A stretch of DNA of 64,000 bases from Comamonas sp. (GCA_028690035.1 JAQVCA010000005.1:179309-243308); one strand, 5' to 3'. Counted from the first letter of the stretch, positions 19,596-33,266 are shown. Notes: generated by a model from the letters alone, not told the origin. Made by a program: numbers and translations.

Positions 19596-19668
19596 AATCA
19601 CCGCCACAACGCACAAAAGCAAAAATCTTCAGCGCGCATTATAACTCATTTTTTACACCAAGATCAAC

Positions 19669-20298
19669 TCACCTGTTTTGCACAACACACAACCCAAGGC
19701 CTTGCAAATACAACCGCGCCAACGCCATCCCTTGCTTTTCCAGCGGAAAACTAGCTTGCCGCAACATCCAAGCGTAGAGCAGCCCATCAAATAGTGATTG
19801 CAACCCCCTGGCAGCCAGTGCAGCATCAACAGATCTTGCCTGCGGGAGCTCGGCAAAAGCCATCGCGAGCTCATGCTCTAGCAAGCGCACAAAACAATCA
19901 GACCCAGCTACCCAGTGCTGTTGAACGGCAGCAAGCTCACCAACGTGCTCCACTTTCAACATGGCAATCTCGAACACTGTGCGCGTCCGCGCATCATTTT
20001 CGACCGCACAAAAGAGCAGCTCCAGACTGGCAAGCACACGCTCAACGGGCGTACATTCTTGCTCTGAGACAGCGCCCAGCACGCGCTCTATGGGCAGAGT
20101 GGCGCGCTGCATCATGGCGGCAAACAGCGCCAACTTATCCTTGAAATGCCAATAGATAGCTCCGCGCGTTAAAGACGCCTGTTTCGCCACGTCTGCCAGC
20201 GAGGCACCAGAAACACCATGCGCATGAAATACCTGCTCAGCAGCATCAAGTAACCGATGCCGCGTCACTTCTGCATCTTCCTTAGTGCGCCGAGCCAT
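19669..20298 (-). CDS. TetR-family regulator, AcrR/TtgR-like
   Basis: MARRTKEDAEVTRHRLLDAAEQVFHAHGVSGASLADVAKQASLTRGAIYWHFKDKLALFAAM; divergent from RND operon. Confidence 0.92.
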   Translation of the reverse strand: MARRTKEDAEVTRHRLLDAAEQVFHAHGVSGASLADVAKQASLTRGAIYWHFKDKLALFAAMMQRATLPIERVLGAVSEQECTPVERVLASLELLFCAVENDARTRTVFEIAMLKVEHVGELAAVQQHWVAGSDCFVRLLEHELAMAFAELPQARSVDAALAARGLQSLFDGLLYAWMLRQASFPLEKQGMALARLYLQGLGLCVVQNR

Positions 20299-20361
20299 AA
20301 CTTCCTCGCAGATACAACAAGCCAATAGGCCTAACCAGAACCCCTTTACAATCTTTCATTA

Positions 20362-20377
20362 TACATTCATGAATGTA
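20362..20377. promoter_or_regulatory. Palindromic operator candidate for the TetR regulator
   Basis: Perfect 16-bp palindrome TACATTCATGAATGTA (context TTATACATTCATGAATGTATGTAAA) in the regulator/efflux divergent spacer. Confidence 0.7.
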
Positions 20378-20458
20378 TGTAAATTTTGGGCATACGTGCT
20401 ATTGCAGACTACCCGTAGGCCCTTCAATACTTCAGCCAAAAGACTGCAAAGAGCTACC

Positions 20459-21721
20459 ATGCCCCACCACACACACAAGCACTCACACCTGCATCGAGTT
20501 CCGACACCTGTACACCTACGCTGCTTACAGATACTCGCCCTGAGCAGCATAGTGACGCTAACAGCGTGCAGTGGTGATGAAGGAAAAACAACGGGGTCAA
20601 CAAAGGCACCGCCAGCACAACAAGTGCCTGTTGGAGTAATGGTCGCCACACCAAGCGAGATTGGGGTACTCACAGAGCTGCCCGGCCGGGTCGAGGCATC
20701 ACGGGTAGCTCAAGTTCGAGCGCGTACTGCAGGCATCCTGCAAAAGCGCCTCTTCCAAGAAGGCTCTGACGTGAAAGCTGGCCAGTTGCTGTTTCAGATT
20801 GACGCCGCCCCATACGAAGCCGCCGTACAAAACGCTCAAGCGACACTGGCTCGAGCTGAAGCCAATGAGTTGCAGGCAGCTACTCAGTTCAAGCGCTTCA
20901 AACCACTGGCTTCAGCACAAGCCATTAGCCAGCAAGACTTTGACAATGCACAGGCTTCTCTCCAGCAAGCACAAGCAGAGATTAAAGCAGCACAAGCCAG
21001 TCTGCGCACTGCCCAAATCAACTTGGGCTATGCCAAAGTCAGCGCCCCAATTGCAGGTCGCATTGGACGCGCGTTAGTCACAGAAGGCGCTCTGGTTGGG
21101 CAAGGCGAAGCCACGCCCTTGGCTGTTGTTCAGCAGATCGATCCGGTGTACATCAACTTCACACAGCCTGCGGCAGAAGCCTTCCAACTGCGCAAGGCAC
21201 TACAGTCTGGAGCCCTCAAATCAAGTGGCAAAGAAGTGGCCACTGTACAAGTCGTTCTTGAAGATGGCAGTCTTTACGCACATAGTGGCAAATTGCTATT
21301 CACCGATTTAACCGTCGACTCCAATACTGGCCAGATGGCCCTGCGTGCAGAAGTCCCTAACCCAGACGGACTGCTGCTGCCCGGGCTGTATGTGCGCATT
21401 CGCATGGAGCAAGCGCAAGCCGATAACGCTATAGCTTTGCCGCAGCAAGCTGTCACCCGTACAGACCAAGGTAACTTCGTCACGGTTGTGGATGCAGCAG
21501 GCAAAACCGAACGACGCGCGGTGCAGATCACTATGGCACGCAACAACCAATGGTTGGTGCAAAGCGGCCTGCAGGCGGGTGAACAGGTGATGGTGGATGG
21601 CTTCCAGAAGCTGCAGATGCTGCCGCCTGGCACCCTGGTCAAAGCAGTGCCCTGGCAAGCACCGAACACCGTACCCAGCACCAGCACAGCTCCTGCCAAT
21701 ACTGCACCTAAAGCTGACTAA
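20459..21721 (+). CDS. RND efflux periplasmic adaptor (AcrA/MexA/TtgA-like lipoprotein)
   Basis: ALSSIVTLTACSG lipobox; PGRVEASRVAQVRARTAGILQKRLFQEGSDVKAGQLLFQIDAAPYEAA; start chosen at ATG 20459. Confidence 0.93.
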   Translation: MPHHTHKHSHLHRVPTPVHLRCLQILALSSIVTLTACSGDEGKTTGSTKAPPAQQVPVGVMVATPSEIGVLTELPGRVEASRVAQVRARTAGILQKRLFQEGSDVKAGQLLFQIDAAPYEAAVQNAQATLARAEANELQAATQFKRFKPLASAQAISQQDFDNAQASLQQAQAEIKAAQASLRTAQINLGYAKVSAPIAGRIGRALVTEGALVGQGEATPLAVVQQIDPVYINFTQPAAEAFQLRKALQSGALKSSGKEVATVQVVLEDGSLYAHSGKLLFTDLTVDSNTGQMALRAEVPNPDGLLLPGLYVRIRMEQAQADNAIALPQQAVTRTDQGNFVTVVDAAGKTERRAVQITMARNNQWLVQSGLQAGEQVMVDGFQKLQMLPPGTLVKAVPWQAPNTVPSTSTAPANTAPKAD

Positions 21722-21735
21722 CCCGGGAAGTACCC

Positions 21736-24700
21736 ATGGCTAAGTTTTTTATTGATCGCCCCATCTTTGCCTGGGTGATCGCCTTGTTTGTGTGTGTATT
21801 GGGGCTCGTGGCGATCAAGCAACTACCAATCGCTCAGTACCCTCCTGTGGCACCTCCCACCATCGTGGTGAGTGCGGCCTACCCCGGCGCCTCCGCGCAG
21901 ACACTGGAAGACAGCGTACTCTCGGTCATTGAGCGCGAGATGAACGGGTCACCCGGTTTGATTTACATGGAGTCCATCGCGCAAGCCGATGGCACCGGCA
22001 GCATCACCATCAGTTTTGAACCTGGTACCGACCCAGACCTTGCCCAGGTGGATGTGCAGAACCGACTTGCACGCGCCACACCTCGCCTGCCAGCGGTTGT
22101 GACGCAGCAAGGGGTACGTGTGGATAAGTCACGCTCCAATTTTTTGTTGTTCACGATGCTGTCTTCGAAAAATCCCGATATCGATACAGCTTCCTTGAGC
22201 GACTATGCAGCACGCAACGTAGTGCCCGAGTTGCAGCGTATCCCAGGCATTGGTCAAGTCCAGCTGTTTGGCGCTGAACGTGCCATGCGTATCTGGCTAG
22301 ATCCCGCCAAGCTGACGGGCTTTGCCCTCACGCCAGCAGACGTCACAGCAGCCATCCGTGCACAAAACGCGCAAGTGGCCAGTGGCACTATGGGCGACTT
22401 ACCCAACATTACCGGACAAGGCATTGCAGCCACGGTCGTGGTCAATGGGCAGTTGAGTAATGCCGAGCAGTTTGGCAACATCGTGCTACGCGCCCAGCCC
22501 GATGGCTCCACAGTACGCCTGCGGGACGTTGCACGCATTGAGCTGGGCAGCCAAGGCTATGCCACCTCCGCACGATTGAATGGCGAACCCGCAGTGGGCA
22601 TGGGGGTGCAGCTATCTCCCTCTGGCAATGCCCTGCAAGCATCCAAGGATGTGCAAGCCAAATTGGAGGAACTCAAGCGCTTTTACCCGGAAGGTGTCAC
22701 CTCCATCATCCCCTATAACAGCGCCCGCTTTATTGAAATTTCCATCACCCAAGTGGTGCAGACCCTGCTAGAAGCAGTGGCTCTGGTGTTTCTGGTGATG
22801 TTCTTGTTCTTGCAGAACTGGCGTTACACCATCATCCCCACTATCGTAGTGCCGATTGCGCTCCTGGGCACCTTTGCAGTGCTGTTGGCGCTAGGGTTTT
22901 CGATCAATGTACTGACTATGTTCGGCATGGTGCTGGTCATCGGCATCGTAGTGGACGATGCCATCGTGGTGGTGGAGAACGTTGAGCGCATCATGAGCGA
23001 AGAGGGCCTTTCGCCTCTAGAGGCCACGCGCAAAGCGATGCGCCAAATCTCTGGCGCTATCGTAGGCGTGACTGTGGTACTGATTTCGGTTTTCGTGCCT
23101 TTGGCCTTCTTTGCCGGTGCCACAGGCAACATCTACCGCCAATTTGCCACAGTGATGGTGGCCTCGATTGCGTTCTCGGCTTTTATGGCACTTTCGCTGA
23201 CTCCCGCACTGTGTGCAACGCTGCTCAAGCCTGTAACGGCAGGACACCATGAAGACAAAAAAGGTTTTTTTGGTTGGTTCAACCGTGTTTTTGAGCGACT
23301 CACCAAAGGCTATCAAGGCGTTGTGGCCAATGCACTGCGCAAGACTGGTCGCTATTTAGTGATTTACGCCGCCATCATCGGTGCTGTGACTGTGGTGTAC
23401 ATGCGCTTGCCCACGTCTTTCCTGCCCGGAGAAGACCAAGGCATCATGATCGTCAACGTGCAGCTGCCTCCAGGCGCCACCCAAGGTCGCACCCAGGCCG
23501 TCATGGAGCAGGTCGAAGGCTTTGTACTACAACAACCTGAAGTGCAAAACATGGTCAGCGTCTTGGGCTTCAGTTTCTCCGGGCAGGGCCAGAACGCTGC
23601 ATTGGCTTTCGTCACACTGAAAGACTGGGCAGAACGTACCAGCCCCGGGCAGTCGGCAGAAGCCTTGGCGGGTCGCACCATGGGTGCGCTCATGGGTGTG
23701 CGCGATGCCTTCATCTTTGCTTTGAGTCCCCCTCCCATTCCTGAACTGGGCAATGCCTCCGGTTTTACCTTCCGCCTGCAAGATCGCGGCGGCGCGGGCC
23801 ACCAAGCCCTGGTCAACGCACGCAATCAACTGCTGGGCCTGGCCGCACAAAGCAAAGTGCTGGCACAAGTGCGCCCAGACGGGTTGGAGGATGCGCCCCA
23901 ACTGCAAATTGACATTGATCGCGATAAGGCCAATGCCCTGGGCGTGCCATTTGAGGCCATCAACTCGGCCCTATCCACAGCTTTGGGTTCCAGCTATGTG
24001 AACGACTTTCCTAACCAGGGGCGCCTGCAGCGGGTGGTGGTGCAAGCTGATGCCCCTGGACGCATGCAGGAGTCCGATCTACTGGCTATCAACGTACGCA
24101 ACCAGCAGGGCCAAGTGTTGCCACTGTCCACCTTTGCCAGTACACGCTGGATCCAAGGAGCACAGCAAACCGTGCGTTACAACGGCTACCCCGCTATGCG
24201 CATCGCTGGGTCTGCGGCACCGGGATTCAGCACCGGTGATGCCATGGCAGAGATGGAACGTCTCGCAACGCAGTTACCGACAGGCTTTGGCTATGAGTGG
24301 ACAGGCCAATCGCGCGAGGAGAAGCTCGCAGGCTCCCAGGCCATCATCCTCTACGGCTTTGCCGTGCTGGCCGTATTCCTGTGCCTGGCCGCTTTATACG
24401 AAAGCTGGTCGATTCCCTTAGCCGTGATTCTGGTAGTACCGCTGGGGGTTCTGGGGGTAGTGCTTGGTACGCTGCTGCGCGGTTACGCCAACGACGTGTA
24501 CTTTCAAGTGGGGTTAATCACGGTGATTGGCCTTTCAGCAAAAAATGCCATTCTGATCATCGAGTTCGCCAAGGATCTGCAGGCAGCCCAAGGCAAGAAC
24601 CTGCTTGCCGCAGCCATGACAGCTGCACTGCTGCGCTTTCGCCCCATCGTCATGACATCCATGGCCTTTGGCCTGGGGGTGATACCCCTGTTCTTGGCAT

Positions 24701-24897
24701 CAGGTGCAGGGTCTGCAAGCCAGCGCGCTATCGGCACCGGGGTACTCGGCGGCATGCTGACTGGCACGATTTTGGCCGTGATCTTTGTGCCTTTGTTCTT
24801 CGTGGTGGTACGCACCCTTTTCCAGGGCAGCACGCGCCAAATTGACATCAATCGCCGCCACGCACAAGCAGTAGGAATTGATCCGCGTAATGACTAA
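21736..24897 (+). CDS. RND efflux permease (AcrB/MexB/TtgB-like, HAE1)
   Basis: 1053 aa; MAKFFIDRPIFAWVIALFVCVLGLVAIKQLPIAQYPPVAPPTIVVSAAYPGASAQTLEDSV; VVDDAIVVVENVERIM. Confidence 0.96.
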   Translation: MAKFFIDRPIFAWVIALFVCVLGLVAIKQLPIAQYPPVAPPTIVVSAAYPGASAQTLEDSVLSVIEREMNGSPGLIYMESIAQADGTGSITISFEPGTDPDLAQVDVQNRLARATPRLPAVVTQQGVRVDKSRSNFLLFTMLSSKNPDIDTASLSDYAARNVVPELQRIPGIGQVQLFGAERAMRIWLDPAKLTGFALTPADVTAAIRAQNAQVASGTMGDLPNITGQGIAATVVVNGQLSNAEQFGNIVLRAQPDGSTVRLRDVARIELGSQGYATSARLNGEPAVGMGVQLSPSGNALQASKDVQAKLEELKRFYPEGVTSIIPYNSARFIEISITQVVQTLLEAVALVFLVMFLFLQNWRYTIIPTIVVPIALLGTFAVLLALGFSINVLTMFGMVLVIGIVVDDAIVVVENVERIMSEEGLSPLEATRKAMRQISGAIVGVTVVLISVFVPLAFFAGATGNIYRQFATVMVASIAFSAFMALSLTPALCATLLKPVTAGHHEDKKGFFGWFNRVFERLTKGYQGVVANALRKTGRYLVIYAAIIGAVTVVYMRLPTSFLPGEDQGIMIVNVQLPPGATQGRTQAVMEQVEGFVLQQPEVQNMVSVLGFSFSGQGQNAALAFVTLKDWAERTSPGQSAEALAGRTMGALMGVRDAFIFALSPPPIPELGNASGFTFRLQDRGGAGHQALVNARNQLLGLAAQSKVLAQVRPDGLEDAPQLQIDIDRDKANALGVPFEAINSALSTALGSSYVNDFPNQGRLQRVVVQADAPGRMQESDLLAINVRNQQGQVLPLSTFASTRWIQGAQQTVRYNGYPAMRIAGSAAPGFSTGDAMAEMERLATQLPTGFGYEWTGQSREEKLAGSQAIILYGFAVLAVFLCLAALYESWSIPLAVILVVPLGVLGVVLGTLLRGYANDVYFQVGLITVIGLSAKNAILIIEFAKDLQAAQGKNLLAAAMTAALLRFRPIVMTSMAFGLGVIPLFLASGAGSASQRAIGTGVLGGMLTGTILAVIFVPLFFVVVRTLFQGSTRQIDINRRHAQAVGIDPRND

Positions 24898-26344
24898 ATT
24901 TTTCTCCCTCACTTCTATGGCTGCGCTGGCCAGCAGCGCCCTGCTGCTGGCAGGCTGCTCACTGATCCCCGCCTACGAGCGCCCTGCGCTGCCCATCCCC
25001 GAGCACTACCCCCAAACCAACGCGCAGGGCAATACCGCTGACACCGCTGCAGCCCCCCAACTGGCCTGGCAAACGTATTTCACCGATGCACCGTTGCAGC
25101 AGCTCATCGCCCTGGCACTGACCCACAACCGCGACTTGCGCGTCGCCACGCTGAACCTAGAAAAGGCACGGGCGCAATTTCAAATCCAGCGCTCAGCGCA
25201 GCTGCCACAGCTGGCTGTACAAGGCAACGCCACGCGCGGCAACAGCCAAGTGGACGGCGAGCTGGGCACCGTACTCAGCGCTGGCTTGGCCATTCCTGCC
25301 TGGGAGCTAGATTTCTTCGGTCGCATTGGCAGCCTCAAAGCGCAGGCCCTGGCCCAATACCTGGCCACCGACGAAGCACGCAAAGCCTACGAACTGGCCC
25401 TGGTGGCCAGCGTCGCACAGGCCTGGCTCACCCTGGTAGCCGACCAGGAGCTGCTCCAGCTCTCGCAGCGCACCCTGCAAACACGCCAAGCCTCCCTCGA
25501 CCTGATACGGCTGCGCTGGGAAACCGGTGTGGCCTCCGAGTTGGACTATCGCCAGGCCCAGTCACTGACCGAGGGCGCACGTGCCTCCTATGCCCAGCAA
25601 CAACGCCAGCAAGCGCTCAACCTGAACGCGCTGGCACTGCTGCTGGGTCAAGATGTGCCTGAAAGCATCCGCGCCCAGCTGCAAGACCTGCGCCTGGAGC
25701 GCACCGCACCGATGACCGATATTCCCGCCGGGCTGCCCTCTGCGCTGCTTACCCAACGCCCGGATATTCGCCAGGCCGAGCAAACGCTCATCGCAGCCAA
25801 TGCCAACATCGGTGCTGCGCGTGCAGCCTTTTTCCCCAGCATCAGCCTGACCGGGCAATACGGTAGCGTCAGCAGCGAACTGTCTGGGCTGTTCAAAACC
25901 GGCAGCTGGGGCTTCACCACCAGTGCTGGCCTGAACCTGCCTATCTTTACCGCTGGGCGCAACCTGGCCAATTTGCGCACTTCCCAAGTGAACCGAGACA
26001 TCGCGGTGGCCCAGTACGAAAAGACCATTCAAACTGCGTTCAAAGAAGTCTCGGACACCCTGGCAAGCCGCGACACCTTGAGCGAGCAGGCACGTGCGCA
26101 AGGTGCCCAGGCGGCGGCCGAGCGGCGGCGCCTAGAACTGGCCGATCTGCGCTATCGCAATGGGGTGGCCAGCTATTTGGATCTGCTCGATGCCCAGCGC
26201 GCCCTATTTGCACTGGAACAGGCCGACATCCAAACACGCTTGACACAACAGCTCAACCAGATCCAGCTGTACAAGGCTCTAGGGGGCGGCTGGCAGCAGG
26301 CCAGCACCCACATGCAAGCCCCTGCGCCCAACAGCAAAGACTAA
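24890..26344 (+). CDS. Outer-membrane efflux lipoprotein (NodT/OprM/TtgC-like)
   Basis: [52 protein letters not shown]; overlaps permease stop by 8 nt. Confidence 0.94.
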   Translation: MTKFFSLTSMAALASSALLLAGCSLIPAYERPALPIPEHYPQTNAQGNTADTAAAPQLAWQTYFTDAPLQQLIALALTHNRDLRVATLNLEKARAQFQIQRSAQLPQLAVQGNATRGNSQVDGELGTVLSAGLAIPAWELDFFGRIGSLKAQALAQYLATDEARKAYELALVASVAQAWLTLVADQELLQLSQRTLQTRQASLDLIRLRWETGVASELDYRQAQSLTEGARASYAQQQRQQALNLNALALLLGQDVPESIRAQLQDLRLERTAPMTDIPAGLPSALLTQRPDIRQAEQTLIAANANIGAARAAFFPSISLTGQYGSVSSELSGLFKTGSWGFTTSAGLNLPIFTAGRNLANLRTSQVNRDIAVAQYEKTIQTAFKEVSDTLASRDTLSEQARAQGAQAAAERRRLELADLRYRNGVASYLDLLDAQRALFALEQADIQTRLTQQLNQIQLYKALGGGWQQASTHMQAPAPNSKD

Positions 26345-26488
26345 ATACTTTCAGCCACTTGCGCCTGTATTTGCTGCATCCCGGGTTGCTCGTCTTTTCA
26401 CGGCAAACACACTCGGAGCATGGGCACAGGCAAAAGCCCCACCGATATAATGTGTTTTTCGGTTTTTCGCCCCATTCCAGAGAACGTC

Positions 26489-26965
26489 ATGAGCGACACG
26501 CAACCCACTTCGTCCCACTCCAAAACCTTTTTCCTACTTTCTGCTGTCTTGGGCGTCGTCCTCAGCACTGGTTTGTACTATGTGGGTGCGCCCAGCGGTA
26601 CAGCGGTCAGCACCGTGCATGACCTCGCCCAAGCCCAACGCATTCAAAAAGTGGGCATGGTGCAGCTCAAGGCCGACCAAAAAGACCGCCCTTTGGCCAA
26701 TGGTGAAGGGGTCTATAAAGCGCAATGTGCGGCATGCCACGGTGCCGGCGTAGCCGGTGCTCCCGTCTTTGGCGATGCAGCTGCTTGGGGGCCACGCTTG
26801 GGCCAAGGGTTTGAGGCCTTGGTGAACTCGGCACTCAAGGGCAAGGGCGCTATGGGTGCCCAAGGCGGTGGCCAGTTCAGCGACTTGGAAATTGCTCGTG
26901 GCGTGGCCTACATGGCCAATGCCGGGGGTGGCAAGTTTGAAGAGCCCGCCGCCGCCGACAAATAA
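26489..26965 (+). CDS. Cytochrome c5-family protein
   Basis: N-terminal TM and CAACH haem motif: GEGVYKAQCAACHGAGVAGAPVFGD...MGAQGGGQFSDLEIARGVAYMAN. Confidence 0.88.
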   Translation: MSDTQPTSSHSKTFFLLSAVLGVVLSTGLYYVGAPSGTAVSTVHDLAQAQRIQKVGMVQLKADQKDRPLANGEGVYKAQCAACHGAGVAGAPVFGDAAAWGPRLGQGFEALVNSALKGKGAMGAQGGGQFSDLEIARGVAYMANAGGGKFEEPAAADK

Positions 26966-27023
26966 GCCGCGGCGCATCTCCCATCCCATACAAGGGCTTG
27001 CCAAATCGGCAAGCCCTTGTGCT

Positions 27024-27575
27024 TTATCCCCCTGACATACCCTGCGCCTGCACCAATGCCTGGGGACTACGCACAAAGCCCCCCAAACTTGGCAAGGCCT
27101 GTGCCGATACCTCTTGCAACGCAGGCCAGCGGCCCTGCTCCAGCAACTGCGCAGCCTCCAGCATGTCGGCGCTCGCCACTACGCCCAACACATCGGCGCA
27201 CAGCAGGTACAGCAGTCCTTGCTCATCCATCCAGCAATCCTGCGGTGGCGCCACGCCCACTCCAGCCGTCGTGGTCAATATGCCATCGGGCTGTACACGC
27301 CACACTTGGGGCACGCTTTCCAGCTCGACGTACACGCGCTGTGGGCCATTCTGAAAAAACCAGCATCCATGTGCATCGGCAGCGTAGTTGCGCTCAATGA
27401 ATGCGATCCAGCCCGCATGCTCCAGCCGCCAGCCTTTGCTCTGCGGGAAAGCGCCTTGTGCCTGCGCTGCAGCATCGCGCAACCACCAATGCCCGCGCAC
27501 ATCGCGCCCCAGCCAGCCGTAGCAATCGGGCACGTTGGGCCATTTCTGCATGGCCTGCTTGACGATGTCGTCCAT
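27024..27575 (-). CDS. Conserved hypothetical protein (possibly DUF2946-type; assignment from memory)
   Basis: MDDIVKQAMQKWPNVPDCYGWLGRDVRGHWWLRD...GWIAFIERNYAADAHGCWFFQNGPQRVYVELE. Confidence 0.6.
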   Translation of the reverse strand: MDDIVKQAMQKWPNVPDCYGWLGRDVRGHWWLRDAAAQAQGAFPQSKGWRLEHAGWIAFIERNYAADAHGCWFFQNGPQRVYVELESVPQVWRVQPDGILTTTAGVGVAPPQDCWMDEQGLLYLLCADVLGVVASADMLEAAQLLEQGRWPALQEVSAQALPSLGGFVRSPQALVQAQGMSGG

Positions 27576-27635
27576 ACACGCTCCTTGATGTGCAGAGGTA
27601 CCAGCCTACACTGCCAATATCTATATAAAAAATAT

Positions 27636-27711
27636 AGCTGGTACCGCTTACCAGCAAAGCAATTCAAATATTAAATATGCGGAGATTGTTGCTGAGCAAG
27701 CGGTAACAGCT
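27636..27711. repeat. Dispersed palindromic repeat, copy H
   Basis: Arms AGCTGGTACCGCTT (27636-27649) and AAGCGGTAACAGCT (27698-27711), one mismatch. Confidence 0.7.
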
Positions 27712-27734
27712 ACTGTTTTTTTAAATTGTGTCCG

Positions 27735-27760
27735 CAAAAAAACCACCCGAAGGTGGTTTT
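27735..27760 (-). terminator. atp operon terminator
   Basis: AAAACCACCTTCGGGTGGTTTTTTTGC on the minus strand, downstream of atpC. Confidence 0.85.
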
Positions 27761-27811
27761 CTCAAGGCTGACAGCTCATCACTTGACAGCCTCAACGCTG
27801 CTCAAGGCCAC

Positions 27812-28228
27812 TCAGTGCTGGCCACGGAAGCGACGCACCGCCGCCAACTGGGCGGCCAACACAGCCAGCTCGGTCTGAGCGCGTGCCAAGTCCACATCGT
27901 TGCTGGCGCTGCGCAGGGCAGCTTCAGCAGCCGCCTTGGCTTCTTTGGCTTTTTGCTCGTCCAGATCCTTGCCTCGGATGGCGGTATCGGACAGCACAGT
28001 CACACGGTTGGGCTGCACTTCCAGAATGCCACCGGCCACGAAGACAAACTCTTCGCCGCCATCGGCCTTCTCGATACGCACCGAGCCGGGCTTGATGCGG
28101 GTGATCAGCGGGGTGTGCTTGGGCAAAATGCCCAACTCACCGGCCTCGCCGGGCAAAGCGACAAAACGCGCTGCACCCGAGAAGATGGATTCTTCGGCAC
28201 TGACCACATCAACGTGGATGGTGTTCAT
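27812..28228 (-). CDS. atpC: F1Fo ATP synthase subunit epsilon
   Basis: [42 protein letters not shown]. Confidence 0.97.
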   Translation of the reverse strand: MNTIHVDVVSAEESIFSGAARFVALPGEAGELGILPKHTPLITRIKPGSVRIEKADGGEEFVFVAGGILEVQPNRVTVLSDTAIRGKDLDEQKAKEAKAAAEAALRSASNDVDLARAQTELAVLAAQLAAVRRFRGQH

Positions 28229-28308
28229 CTTGGGGGCTCCTTAGAAAAAGCAAAACTGTCCGGCAAAGGGCGCAGGGCGAAAAATTTTTTCACCCCGCCC
28301 ACCTTCAC

Positions 28309-30619
<2,311 letters not shown>

Positions 30620-30637
30620 AAGGCCTCCTCGTCCGGG

Positions 30638-32197
30638 TTAAGCGAACGACTTCTTGAACGCGGCGATGGCAGCGGTCAATTCGGCTTCGTCCTTGCCTTC
30701 TTTGTCGAAAGCGCGGTTGGCGTTCAGGCGATCCAGCAAAGCGGCATGGCTGGTTTTCAGGAATTGGTGCAGACCTGCTTCAAAGGCCAGCACTTTTTTC
30801 ACATCCACATCGTCCATGTAGCCCTTGTTCACAGCAAACAGCGTCACGGCCATGGTGGCGGTGGACAGCGGGCTGTACTGGGCCTGCTTCAGCAACTCGG
30901 TCACGCGGGCACCACGATCCAGCTGCTTGCGGGTCGCTTCGTCCAGGTCAGAGGCAAACTGCGCAAATGCAGCCAGCTCACGGTACTGCGCCAAGTCGGT
31001 ACGGATACCGCCGGACAGACCCTTGACCAGCTTGGTCTGGGCAGCACCACCCACGCGCGACACCGAGATACCAGCGTTGATAGCGGGACGGATACCGGCG
31101 TTGAACAGGCTGGTTTCCAAGAAAATCTGGCCATCGGTAATCGAAATCACGTTCGTGGGCACGAAAGCAGACACGTCACCGGCTTGGGTTTCGATGATAG
31201 GCAGAGCCGTCAAAGAGCCCGTCTTACCCTTGACTTCACCCTTGGTGAAGGCTTCCACGTAATCGGCGTTCACACGAGCGGCACGCTCCAGCAGACGCGA
31301 GTGGAGATAGAACACGTCGCCGGGGAAGGCTTCGCGGCCTGGAGGGCGACGCAGTAGCAGCGATACTTGGCGATAGGCCACAGCCTGCTTGGACAGATCG
31401 TCGTACACGATCAGCGCATCTTGACCGCGGTCGCGGAAGTACTCACCCATGGTGCAGCCCGAGTAGGCCGACACGTACTGCATAGCCGCCGAGTCCGAAG
31501 CCGTCGCAGCCACGACGATGGTGTAGTCCATGGCACCGGCTTGCTCCAGCGAGCGCACCACGTTCTTGATCGACGAAGCCTTCTGACCAATGGCCACGTA
31601 CACGCAGGTAACGCCTTGGCCTTTTTGGTTGATGATGGCGTCGATGGCCACAGCCGTTTTACCGGTCTGACGGTCACCAATGATCAGTTCACGCTGACCA
31701 CGGCCAATCGGCACCATGGAGTCAATCGACTTGATCCCGGTTTGCAGGGGTTGATCCACGGATTGACGAGCGATAACACCAGGTGCCACCTTCTCGATCA
31801 CGTCGGTCATTTTTGCGTTGATCGGGCCTTTGCCATCGATGGGCTGACCCAGTGCATTCACCACACGGCCAATCAGCTCGGGACCGACGGGCACTTCCAG
31901 AATACGGCCCGTGCACTTCACGGTGGCGCCTTCGGAAATGTGCTCGTAAGCACCCAAAATCACAGCACCGACAGAGTCACGTTCCAGGTTCAGCGCGAGG
32001 CCGAAGCTGGGTTGACCATTTGCATCGGCGGGGAATTCGAGCATTTCGCCCTGCATCACATCAGACAGGCCGTGCACGCGCACGATGCCGTCTGTCACCG
32101 ACACCACGGTGCCTTGGTTACGGATATCGCTGCCTGCTTCCAGCCCTTCGATGCGGCTCTTAATCAGTTCAGAAATTTCTGCGGGATTGAGTTGCAT
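30638..32197 (-). CDS. atpA: F1Fo ATP synthase subunit alpha
   Basis: [43 protein letters not shown]; start ATG 32197. Confidence 0.99.
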   Translation of the reverse strand: MQLNPAEISELIKSRIEGLEAGSDIRNQGTVVSVTDGIVRVHGLSDVMQGEMLEFPADANGQPSFGLALNLERDSVGAVILGAYEHISEGATVKCTGRILEVPVGPELIGRVVNALGQPIDGKGPINAKMTDVIEKVAPGVIARQSVDQPLQTGIKSIDSMVPIGRGQRELIIGDRQTGKTAVAIDAIINQKGQGVTCVYVAIGQKASSIKNVVRSLEQAGAMDYTIVVAATASDSAAMQYVSAYSGCTMGEYFRDRGQDALIVYDDLSKQAVAYRQVSLLLRRPPGREAFPGDVFYLHSRLLERAARVNADYVEAFTKGEVKGKTGSLTALPIIETQAGDVSAFVPTNVISITDGQIFLETSLFNAGIRPAINAGISVSRVGGAAQTKLVKGLSGGIRTDLAQYRELAAFAQFASDLDEATRKQLDRGARVTELLKQAQYSPLSTATMAVTLFAVNKGYMDDVDVKKVLAFEAGLHQFLKTSHAALLDRLNANRAFDKEGKDEAELTAAIAAFKKSFA

Positions 32198-32243
32198 GAC
32201 TCTTTCCTTATTCCTTTGAGTTTGCCCAGTCCTCACGTTGCGC

Positions 32244-32783
32244 TTACGCAGTGAGGGCTGCTTTCATTTGTTCCAGGCGGGCTTTCACGGAGGTGTCCAG
32301 CACCTCATCACCCACCACGACGCGCACACCACCGATCAAGCTCTCATCGATCTTGACGGACAGGCTCAGCTTGCGGCCAAAACGCTTTTCCAGTGTGCCG
32401 GCCAAGTCGGCCAGCGCAACTTCATCCATGGGGAAAGCGCTGTACACAATGGCGTCGGAAGAGCCATTGCATCGGTTGACAAGCCCGCGGAACTGCACAG
32501 CCATCTCGGGCAGGGCATCCAGGCGGCCATTTTCAAGAATGACACGCAAAAAATTGCGTGCCGCGTCGGGCAATGCCGAACGGGCCACCCCTGTGATAAC
32601 ACCGAGCACTTGCTCGGGATTCACTTTGGGACTGTCGGCCAGTTGGCGCAATTGCGGATCGGCGGCAATCGCCGCCAATTCCTCCACCCAAGCGACGGTA
32701 GCACCCAAGTCGCTGCCCGTTTGCGAGCAGGACTTGAACAAGGCTTCAGCGTAAGGGCGGGCAATGGTGGCGAGTTCTGCCAT
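32244..32783 (-). CDS. atpH: F1Fo ATP synthase subunit delta
   Basis: [18 protein letters not shown]...[26 protein letters not shown]. Confidence 0.97.
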   Translation of the reverse strand: MAELATIARPYAEALFKSCSQTGSDLGATVAWVEELAAIAADPQLRQLADSPKVNPEQVLGVITGVARSALPDAARNFLRVILENGRLDALPEMAVQFRGLVNRCNGSSDAIVYSAFPMDEVALADLAGTLEKRFGRKLSLSVKIDESLIGGVRVVVGDEVLDTSVKARLEQMKAALTA

Positions 32784-32795
32784 GTGTGCTCTTCC

Positions 32796-33266
32796 TTACA
32801 GCTCTGTCTTGAGGCGGTTCAGCAGGTCAGCGTGGGCACCAGCATTGACTTCTTTACGAAGGATCTGCTCGGCACCCTTGACGGCCAGCGCAGCCACTTG
32901 CTCACGCAGTGCTTCACGGGCGGCAATGGCTTGCTGCGCGGCTTCGGCGCGGGCAGCGGCAACAATTTTGTTGCCCTCTTCTGTCGCACGCGCTTTGGCT
33001 TCTTCAATGATGGCCTGGGCGCGGCGGTCGGCGTCCGCAAGGCGCGAAGCTGTTTCGTTGCGTGCTTGACCCAACTCCTGCTCGACGCGCTGGTTGGCAG
33101 CGCGCAATTCGGACTTGGCTTTGTCAGCAGCAGCGAGGCCATCGGCGATTTTCTGGGCTCGCTCATCCAGTGCTTTCGCGATCGGGGGCCACACGAACGA
33201 CATCGTGAACCACACCAGAATCAGGAAAACAATGGCCTGAACGAACAGGGTCGCGTTAATACTCAC
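32796..33266 (-). CDS. atpF: F1Fo ATP synthase subunit b
   Basis: [44 protein letters not shown]. Confidence 0.97.
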   Translation of the reverse strand: MSINATLFVQAIVFLILVWFTMSFVWPPIAKALDERAQKIADGLAAADKAKSELRAANQRVEQELGQARNETASRLADADRRAQAIIEEAKARATEEGNKIVAAARAEAAQQAIAAREALREQVAALAVKGAEQILRKEVNAGAHADLLNRLKTEL

